Assembly: GCA_012269805.1 (NCBI GenBank)
Contig: JAAXJP010000437.1
Location: 1-5,529, forward strand
Source: Rubrivirga sp.
GTDB taxonomy: Bacteria; Bacteroidota; Rhodothermia; Rhodothermales; Rubricoccaceae
Direction: 5' to 3'
Length of the DNA: 5,529 nucleotides
Shown in pieces: positions 1 to 4,518 of the stretch. Position 1 is the stretch's first letter, and the number at the start of each line of letters is the position of its first letter. A model generated the notes under the pieces. The model saw only the letters and a program-made list of their open reading frames with translations, was not told the DNA's origin and made no database searches. The translations under genes and the position numbers were made by a program.

Positions 1-87
1 CTTGTCGAGCTCGGCGACGATCTGGCGGGGCGTGAGGCCGGCGAGGTCCTCGACGGGCTCGGCGAGGGTGGGGAGGGGGGCGTCCAT
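1..87 (-). CDS. hslU: HslU, ATPase/unfoldase subunit of the HslUV protease (N-terminal 29 residues only)
   Basis: HslU is the AAA+ ring that unfolds cytoplasmic proteins and feeds them to the HslV protease. Only the first 29 codons lie in the window, running off the left edge. They read M-D-A-P-L-P-T-L-A-E-P-V-E-D-L-A-G and then LTPRQIVAELDK, which matches the N-terminal helix of HslU (E. coli has TPREIVSELDK just before its HIIGQ segment). The ATG at 85-87 is the only plausible start: no other ATG, GTG or TTG lies in frame between it and the conserved helix. This gives an acidic N-terminal extension of about 14 residues compared with E. coli. The Walker motifs, I-domain and C-terminal tail are outside the window and cannot be judged. 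The expected partner hslV lies upstream on the same strand, separated by a NYN gene, which supports the call. No Shine-Dalgarno sequence precedes the start. Confidence 0.88.
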   Translation of the reverse strand, partial: MDAPLPTLAEPVEDLAGLTPRQIVAELDK

Positions 88-192
88 GGAAGAGAGTCTG
101 CGTCTGTGGCGCCGGCTACGCCCACCGGGTACGGGGTGATGCGTGAAGAGTGAGGGGGGACGGGGCGACGCCCGGCGCCCTCCACCCGGCCC
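88..192 (-). other. Intergenic gap between the NYN gene and hslU, with a weak hairpin
   Basis: This 105-bp spacer holds no ORF of note. Just past the NYN stop, GGGCG (163-167) can pair with CGCCC (176-180) around an 8-nt loop. That is a weak terminator candidate with no T-run after it. Nearer hslU the transcribed strand carries GGGCGTAGC (115-123), which also occurs in front of the NYN gene and could be part of a promoter. A short pyrimidine-rich stretch (88-98) abuts the hslU start. Confidence 0.4.
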
Positions 193-1119
193 TTAGATCT
201 CGGCGTCGTCTTCGAACGGGAGCCCGTCGTCGGCCGTCTGGACCGAGGCCCCGTGGATCTCCTCGCGGACCTCCTTCACGGCCGGGTGGTCGCCGTTGAC
301 GAGGAGGACGGTGTAGTCGTAGGGCATCCCCTTCCGGCGTTCGAGGCGGACGGCCCCGCATTCCTCGAGGTCGGCCACGAGCGACTTCGGGTCGTGCCCG
401 TCCACCTCGCCGATCTCGTCGGAGAGCCGGCGGAGCAGCGGCGTGAGGTAGATCTCCTCGTACTGCCCGAAAAACCGCTCGATGACCTCCAGCGCGTCGT
501 AGTCGATCTCGTACTGGGGGTCCTGGACCGCCTCGAACTCCGTCGTCTGAATCGGCGCCCCGACCTCGGCCTCGGGCGGGAGCGAGTCGTTGGGGAGCAG
601 GTCGTTGGCGTCGACGAACTCGCCGGCGTCGGTGTGCTCGAGGAGGTACGGCGAGAGGTGCTCCTTGAAACCGACCACGAGGACGCGCTTGTTCTGGGCC
701 AGGAGCGCCGTCACGACCGGCGCGTAGTCGCGGTCGCCCGCGAGGAGGACGTACGTGGTGATCTCCGGGTGCCGGCTCCGCATGTCGACCGCGTCGACGG
801 CGAGCTGGAGGTCGGTCGTGTTCCGGTGCATCGTGGCCGGGACGTAGACCGGCTCGATGGCGTGGAGGTACAGCGTCCGCTGGACGTGGCGCGTGTGGTC
901 GTCGAGGCCGCCGAAGTCGGCGTAGGCCCGGCCGCGGACGAGGCGCGTGTCGTCGGCGGCGAGCCGGTCGCGGAGGGCCTTGAAGAGGTGGCCGGCGAGG
1001 TCGGCGGAGGACCCGTCGCGGCCGAGGCGGCCCTTGAGGTAGTGGTGGAGGTTCTGGTAGTCGACGAGGACGGCCGCTTGGCGGGCGCCGTCGACGCCCT
1101 CGGGCGCGATCTCGGACAT
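193..1119 (-). CDS. NYN-domain (PIN-like/LabA-type) protein with a putative C-terminal winged-helix region
   Basis: This 308-residue cytoplasmic protein has an N-terminal NYN domain, residues about 14-172. The fold belongs to the PIN-like nuclease group and typically acts on RNA with a metal held by acidic residues. Visible motifs are AVLVDYQN (D20, N23), NTTDLQLAVDAVDM (D103, D109, D112) and LLAGDRDYAPVV (D129, D131), the family's acidic positions in the usual order. A Pro/Glu-rich linker (about 175-205) leads to residues 206-285. These look like a small helical/winged-helix domain, ending in a charged strand pair (VRLERRKGMPYDYTVLLV), and are possibly nucleic-acid binding. The tail is acidic (DDGLPFEDDAEI). 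No signal peptide or membrane segment is seen. The gene lies between hslV (114 bp upstream) and hslU (105 bp downstream), all co-directional. NYN assignment is firm, the C-terminal domain tentative, and substrate and role unknown. Nuclease activity is inferred only from the retained acidic residues. Confidence 0.87.
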   Translation of the reverse strand: MSEIAPEGVDGARQAAVLVDYQNLHHYLKGRLGRDGSSADLAGHLFKALRDRLAADDTRLVRGRAYADFGGLDDHTRHVQRTLYLHAIEPVYVPATMHRNTTDLQLAVDAVDMRSRHPEITTYVLLAGDRDYAPVVTALLAQNKRVLVVGFKEHLSPYLLEHTDAGEFVDANDLLPNDSLPPEAEVGAPIQTTEFEAVQDPQYEIDYDALEVIERFFGQYEEIYLTPLLRRLSDEIGEVDGHDPKSLVADLEECGAVRLERRKGMPYDYTVLLVNGDHPAVKEVREEIHGASVQTADDGLPFEDDAEI

Positions 1120-1233
1120 GGAGTCGATGGCTTGCGGGTACGGAACGCGCGCGAACAGATGGCGCGCGCCGGCAAGCTACGCCCGCCCGGCTCCTCGGTG
1201 GCCCACCCCGCCTCGGCGCCGAGGCGGGCGGCC
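1120..1233 (-). promoter_or_regulatory. hslV-NYN intergenic region with a possible promoter/leader for the NYN gene
   Basis: This 114-bp spacer starts, in the direction of transcription, with the 22-bp palindrome listed separately. It then carries GGGCGTAGC (1176-1184) running into TTGCCGGCGC, a sequence that partly recurs ahead of hslU. The TAGCTTG within it loosely resembles the Bacteroidota -7 element (TAnnTTTG), but no convincing -33 element is seen. Closer to the NYN start, CGCGCGC (1146-1152) and GCGCGCG (1162-1168) can form a 7-bp hairpin with a 9-nt loop in the leader. Promoter assignment is speculative. Confidence 0.3.
1207..1228. terminator. Perfect 22-bp palindrome just after hslV; candidate terminator or dispersed repeat
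   Basis: All 11 base pairs match around a centre between 1217 and 1218, with half-site CCCGCCTCGGC. As RNA it would form a 9-bp GC-rich stem with a GCGC loop, starting 5 nt after the hslV stop codon. The position fits a terminator or a 3'-end stabilising hairpin for hslV. The strand downstream has no T-run (GTGGGCC follows), so this is not a textbook intrinsic terminator. A near copy lies after mreB at 4472-4493. Confidence 0.55.
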
Positions 1234-1782
1234 CTAGTCCTCGGCGTCGAGCTCCAAGACCGTCGTGTTCAGGTTCGTGTAGATGCAGATCTCGCCCGCG
1301 ATGCGGAGGCCCTCCTCGACCATGTCCTTTGCCGAGAGGTCCGGCGCGTGCTTCATCATGGCGCGGGCGGCGGCGAGGGCGTAGCTCCCCCCGGAGCCGA
1401 TGGCGAGGATCGGGTCGTCGGGCTCGATCACGTCGCCGGTGCCGGAGACGAGCAGCAGCCGGTCCGGCGCGGCGACGGCGAGGAGCGCCTCGAGCCGGCG
1501 GAGGTAGCGGTCGGTCCGCCAGTCCTTGGCGAGCTCGACGGCCGAGCGGACGACGTTGCCGCCGTACTGCTCGAGCTTGGCCTCGAACCGCTCAAAGAGC
1601 GTGAACGCGTCGGCGGTCGAGCCGGCGAAGCCGGCGAGGAGCTTGCCGCCGTAGAGCGGGCGCACCTTCTGCGCCTTGTGCTTCATGACGGTGTCGCCCA
1701 TCGTGGCCTGCCCGTCGGAGCCGAGGGCGACGCGGCCGTTGTGGAGGACGCCGAGGACGGTCGTGGCGTGGATCGGGGTCAC
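1234..1782 (-). CDS. hslV: HslV, threonine peptidase subunit of the HslUV (ClpQY) ATP-dependent protease
   Basis: HslV forms the double-hexamer proteolytic core that degrades proteins unfolded by HslU in the cytoplasm. The chosen GTG start at 1782 gives 182 residues beginning [13 protein letters not shown] six-residue propeptide is expected to be removed so that T7 becomes the catalytic Thr1. Mature numbering then fits the family exactly: D17 (D23, in SDGQAT), K33 (K39), S124 (S130, in IGSGG) and the metal-site residues G157, C160 and T163 (G163, C166, T169 in GEICIYTN). The signature [12 protein letters not shown] is present. The frame stays open to another GTG at 1851, adding 23 low-complexity residues that no HslV needs. 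E. coli HslV is 176 residues, which agrees with the shorter form. The start lies 83 bp after the PBP4-like gene's stop, behind a pyrimidine-rich leader without Shine-Dalgarno. hslU follows after one intervening gene. Confidence 0.95.
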   Translation of the reverse strand: MTPIHATTVLGVLHNGRVALGSDGQATMGDTVMKHKAQKVRPLYGGKLLAGFAGSTADAFTLFERFEAKLEQYGGNVVRSAVELAKDWRTDRYLRRLEALLAVAAPDRLLLVSGTGDVIEPDDPILAIGSGGSYALAAARAMMKHAPDLSAKDMVEEGLRIAGEICIYTNLNTTVLELDAED

Positions 1783-1865
1783 AGGAGGGATGGAGATGGA
1801 GAAAGGGTCGCGGACGACGGCGGAGGCGGTCGGGGTTGCCCCGCTCGTCACTCTTCACCTCTCAC
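1783..1865 (-). other. dacB-hslV intergenic gap and hslV leader
   Basis: This 83-bp spacer includes a short hairpin (CGGGG, TTG loop, CCCCG at 1831-1843) about 23 nt after the upstream stop, too small to call a terminator. The 24 nt just before the hslV GTG are almost wholly pyrimidine on the transcribed strand. The upstream end carries GTGAAGAGTGA (1848-1858), found inverted at 143-153 ahead of hslU. No clear promoter is seen. Confidence 0.35.
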
Positions 1866-3362
1866 TCACCGCCCCTCGTAGTCCGCCAGGAGCTCGACGA
1901 TCTGGTCCTGAGCGCGGTTCACGGTGCTCGTCGAGACCGTGTAGTTGTTGCACAGGAGCGAGAACGCGAGCACGTCGCCGGAGGCGCTGCGAACGTAGCC
2001 CGAGAGCGTCCGCGCGCCCGAGATGTACCCGGTCTTCGCGCGGACGTTGCCGCGCGCGTCGCCCGAGCCGTATCGGTTCCGGATCGTCCCGGTGTAGCCA
2101 CCCACGGCGAGCGAGTTCCAGAACGCCTCGCGCGTCGCGCGGTCGGCGTGCTGGTACATCCCGCGGAGGATGCCCACGAGCCCGACCGGCGTCAGACGGT
2201 TGAGCGCGGAGAGGCCGGATCCGTCGGCTACGCGGAAGCTCTCGGGGTCGACGCCGACCCGCTCGAGGAACGGCCTCGACGCCTCGTAGCCCGCGAACGC
2301 CGAGCCCGTCGGGAGGTCGACGCCCTCGTAGACGTAGGCGCCGAGGGTCCGGAGAAGGTGCTCGGCGTACACGTTGTTCGACGACTCGTTCGTCTCCTTG
2401 ATGATCTCGGCCAGCGGCGGCGAGGTGTGCGTCGCGATCCGGGTCAGGAGCTCGTAGCGCGGCCGGCGGCCCCACTCGTCCACGTCCACGGGCGCGCCGG
2501 CCACGTCGATGCCCCGCTCCTCGAGCACGCCGACGAGCGTCGAGACGAAGTAGTCGGTCGGGTTGACGACCGAGAGGTCCTCGGTCTCGGTCCGCCCGGC
2601 GGGGACGCTGGCCGTCACCGTGAACACGTTGTCGGAGAGCGCGCGGTCGTAGCCCTCGCGGATGCTCCCGCCCGATGTCGTGGTCGACCGGTTGACGAAC
2701 CGGGCGTAGCCGTAGTTCGGCTCGACCTCGATCCGCGCGGGCGACCCCGGCGACGTGCCGTGGACCTCGACGTGGACCGTCCCCTCGTTGAACTGGAGGC
2801 CGGAGATCTCGGCGCCGTAGTACCACTTGAGGTCGTCCCACTGCCAGCCCTGCCCGAGGTGGACGTTGTCGAACACGTCGTCGTCACCGATCACGTCGCC
2901 CTGGACCCGGCGGACGCCGGCCGCGCGGAGGCTGTCGGCCCACTGGCGAAACACGCGGAGCATGTCGCCGTCGGCGTAGCGGCCGCCGATCGTCGGGTCG
3001 CCGGCGCCGCGGACGACGAGCGAGCCGAGGAGCGTCCCGTCCTGGACGTCGCCGTCGGCGTAGAGCCTCGTCTGGTAGCGGAAGCCCGGTCCGAGGGCGT
3101 CGACGGCGGCGGCCGTCGAGAGGAGCTTCATGTTGCTCGCCGGGATGAACCGGCGGCCGGCGTTCCGATCGTAGAGCTCCTCCCCCGTGTCGAGGTTGAC
3201 CACGTAGGCCCCCCAGTAGGCGTCGTCGAAGGCGCGCGCGTCGAGGACCTCGTCGATCAGCGCCGCGAGCCCCGCCTTGGTCGAGGTGGGCTGGGCGGTC
3301 GCGCTCGGCAGGAGCAGCGCCACCAGGGCGAGGAGCAGGAGGGGGCGGTAGCGGACAGGCAT
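1866..3362 (-). CDS. dacB: PBP4-type D-alanyl-D-alanine carboxypeptidase/endopeptidase, peptidase family S13
   Basis: This is an exported penicillin-binding protein of 498 residues that would remove the terminal D-Ala from, or cut cross-links in, peptidoglycan stem peptides in the periplasm. Residues 1-23 form a clear signal peptide: basic RYR, a leucine-rich core, and an ATA-Q cleavage site with no lipobox. The three active-site motifs are in order: S76-N-M-K79 (SxxK, nucleophile and base), S328-N-N330 (SxN) and K443-T-G445 (KTG). The wide spacing between the first two motifs holds the large insertion typical of S13 enzymes, and the family hallmark RGAGDPTIGG is at 118-127. E. coli PBP4 is of similar size (477 residues). 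The ATG at 3362 is chosen because it places the signal peptide at the N-terminus. The gene follows mreC after 116 bp, in the place often held by mreD, consistent with a wall-synthesis cluster. All catalytic residues are intact. Carboxypeptidase versus endopeptidase activity cannot be told from sequence. Confidence 0.93.
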   Translation of the reverse strand: MPVRYRPLLLLALVALLLPSATAQPTSTKAGLAALIDEVLDARAFDDAYWGAYVVNLDTGEELYDRNAGRRFIPASNMKLLSTAAAVDALGPGFRYQTRLYADGDVQDGTLLGSLVVRGAGDPTIGGRYADGDMLRVFRQWADSLRAAGVRRVQGDVIGDDDVFDNVHLGQGWQWDDLKWYYGAEISGLQFNEGTVHVEVHGTSPGSPARIEVEPNYGYARFVNRSTTTSGGSIREGYDRALSDNVFTVTASVPAGRTETEDLSVVNPTDYFVSTLVGVLEERGIDVAGAPVDVDEWGRRPRYELLTRIATHTSPPLAEIIKETNESSNNVYAEHLLRTLGAYVYEGVDLPTGSAFAGYEASRPFLERVGVDPESFRVADGSGLSALNRLTPVGLVGILRGMYQHADRATREAFWNSLAVGGYTGTIRNRYGSGDARGNVRAKTGYISGARTLSGYVRSASGDVLAFSLLCNNYTVSTSTVNRAQDQIVELLADYEGR

Positions 3363-3478
3363 CGGGGGGCAGACCGGTGAGCGGCCGTCGGAACGGCGGT
3401 GAGAATCGGGATCGTGCGCTCCTGGACCTCCGACGGAGGCGCGGCGCCGGGGTCACTCGCGGGCTGACCGAGGCGGCC
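3363..3478 (-). other. mreC-dacB intergenic gap with small hairpins
   Basis: This 116-bp spacer contains no mreD or other ORF on the coding strand. After the mreC stop it carries a CCTCCG/CGGAGG inverted repeat (3427-3439, one-base centre) and, about 21 nt before the dacB start, a 5-bp hairpin GCCGT/ACGGC (3384-3397). Neither is followed by a T-run, so termination here is not supported and co-transcription of mreC and dacB remains possible. The mreC stop begins TAGGGCCGCC, the same ten bases as at the hslV stop. Confidence 0.35.
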
Positions 3479-4378
3479 CTACTCGGCGGGTGTCGTCGCC
3501 TGGAGGCGGGCCTCGAGGGCCTCTTGCTGGCGCTCGATGCCGAGCGAGTCGCGCGCGGCGGCCTCGAGGATCGCCTGCTCGGGGTCGGGCCGCGTGAGGA
3601 GGACGTAGACGTAGCCGACCTCGGAGATCGGCGCGGCCGGGTCGAGGTGGATGACGTAGTCGTTCCGCCCGGCCGCCGCGTACGCCGTGTCGACGCGCCC
3701 GACGGGGATACCGGCGGGGAAGACGCCGGAGAACGGGCTCGTGACGACGAGCATCCCCGGCTCGACGGGCTCCGTCTTGACCACGTACTCCATCGTGAGC
3801 CGGTCGAACGCCGCGCCGTCCCACCGCACGACGCCCTCGCGCCCGAGCGCCTCGATGGAGGCCGGCACGCGGAACTGGGTGTTCTGGTGCGGCATCACGA
3901 CCGAGTACCGGTCGCTCGTGAGCACCACGCGCCCGACGATCCCGCGCTCGTTGATGACCGGCATCCCGACCTCGATCGAGTCGCGGGCCCCGGCGTCGAT
4001 CGTCAGCAGGTTCGTCTGCTCGGTGATGTCCTTGGCCACGACGCGGGCCACGACGCGGCGCGTGTTCGTGGTGTCGGGGAACTGGAGGAGCGCCCGGAGC
4101 TGGGCGTTCTCGGCCGACGCCTCGCGGAGCCGGGCGACCTCGGCGGACAGCTCGGCGGTCTCGTCGCGGAGCCGCTCGTTCTCGACGAGCGAGCGGCGGA
4201 ACTGCGCGGCCCGCTCGAAGGCGCCCTCGACCGGCGCCGTGACGACGAGGCTTGCCGCGCGGGCGGCCCGGAGCGCCGGCCCGTTCCGGCCGACGAAGAT
4301 CACGATGCCGATGAGGAGGAGCACCCCGACGACGACGTAGTCGCGCGAGCGCTCCCAGACCTGCTGCGCAAGGGCCAT
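3479..4378 (-). CDS. mreC: MreC, rod shape-determining scaffold protein
   Basis: MreC is a bitopic inner-membrane protein whose periplasmic part links MreB filaments to the elongation peptidoglycan synthases. The protein of 299 residues has a short cytoplasmic N-terminus, one membrane span (about 14-29, YVVVGVLLLIGIVIFV), a charged periplasmic coiled coil (about 62-99, rich in Glu, Arg and Leu), and the beta-rich MreC core (about 108-264). Family-typical stretches include RVVAKD, LLTIDAG, GMPVINERGIVGRVV and GIPVGRV. The C-terminal tail (about 265-299) is helical, Gln/Glu/Ala-rich and variable. The ATG at 4378 is preferred: the frame is open to 4507, but the extra 43 residues are Pro/Arg/Gly-rich and would place the membrane span far from the N-terminus. 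It lies 140 bp after mreB, the standard mreBC order. No Shine-Dalgarno is seen; the leader is a 17-nt pyrimidine tract (4381-4397). Confidence 0.93.
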   Translation of the reverse strand: MALAQQVWERSRDYVVVGVLLLIGIVIFVGRNGPALRAARAASLVVTAPVEGAFERAAQFRRSLVENERLRDETAELSAEVARLREASAENAQLRALLQFPDTTNTRRVVARVVAKDITEQTNLLTIDAGARDSIEVGMPVINERGIVGRVVLTSDRYSVVMPHQNTQFRVPASIEALGREGVVRWDGAAFDRLTMEYVVKTEPVEPGMLVVTSPFSGVFPAGIPVGRVDTAYAAAGRNDYVIHLDPAAPISEVGYVYVLLTRPDPEQAILEAAARDSLGIERQQEALEARLQATTPAE

Positions 4379-4409
4379 CCGAGAGGAGGGGGGGAGGTTC
4401 GGTCCGCCT

Positions 4410-4438
4410 ACTCCCGAGCGCGGGGGCGGTTCGGGAGT
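4410..4438. repeat. 8-bp inverted repeat (hairpin) upstream of mreC
   Basis: ACTCCCGA (4410-4417) pairs perfectly with TCGGGAGT (4431-4438) across a 13-nt G/C-rich loop. It ends 31 bp before the mreC start. It could be an RNA hairpin in the mreB-mreC transcript or a DNA-binding site; the sequence does not decide. Confidence 0.5.
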
Positions 4439-4471
4439 GGGCGTCAGGTTGGGGCCGTGGGGGCGGATCCG

Positions 4472-4493
4472 TCCGCCGCGGCGCCGAGGCGGA
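4472..4493. terminator. Imperfect 22-bp palindrome after mreB, second copy of the post-hslV element
   Basis: Ten of 11 base pairs match around a centre between 4482 and 4483; only G4478/A4487 is unpaired. Its 20-bp core CCGCCGCGGCGCCGAGGCGG (4473-4492) differs at one base from the core after hslV (1208-1227). It starts about 26 nt after the mreB stop. Position suggests a 3'-end hairpin or partial terminator, but there is no T-run and mreC follows, so full termination is doubtful. Confidence 0.45.
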
Positions 4494-4518
4494 GGCCCTC
4501 GCGCCACCCTGCCGTCGC

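Larger units (their letters stand above)
4379..4518 (-). promoter_or_regulatory. mreB-mreC intergenic region with several competing inverted repeats
   Basis: This is the longest gap in the window (140 bp). Reading with transcription it holds an imperfect 22-bp palindrome (4472-4493), then a hairpin GGCGGA/TCCGCC with a 4-nt loop (4462-4477), then an 8-bp hairpin ACTCCCGA/TCGGGAGT with a 13-nt loop (4410-4438), then a pyrimidine tract leading to mreC. The first two share the arm 4472-4477, so only one can form at a time. This could attenuate or differentially stabilise mreC relative to mreB. No T-run and no recognisable promoter are present, so the role is inferred. Confidence 0.4.

Noticed and set aside
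253..1881. Long plus-strand open frame (542 codons) antisense to the NYN gene and hslV
   Set aside because: Val/Asp/Arg/Glu-rich translation with no domain; it is the complementary-frame shadow produced by high-GC codon use over two well-recognised minus-strand genes.
1855..2841. Alternative minus-strand frame of 328 codons inside dacB
   Set aside because: Arg/Gly/Ala-rich translation without motifs, wholly inside the dacB gene in another frame.
1836..3380. Long plus-strand open frame (514 codons) antisense to dacB
   Set aside because: Low-complexity Val/Arg/Asp composition and complete overlap with an intact S13 enzyme carrying all catalytic motifs.
4379..4507. N-terminal extension of MreC to an upstream ATG
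   Set aside because: The 43 extra residues are Pro/Arg/Gly-rich and translate the inverted-repeat spacer; MreC proteins normally begin just before the membrane span.
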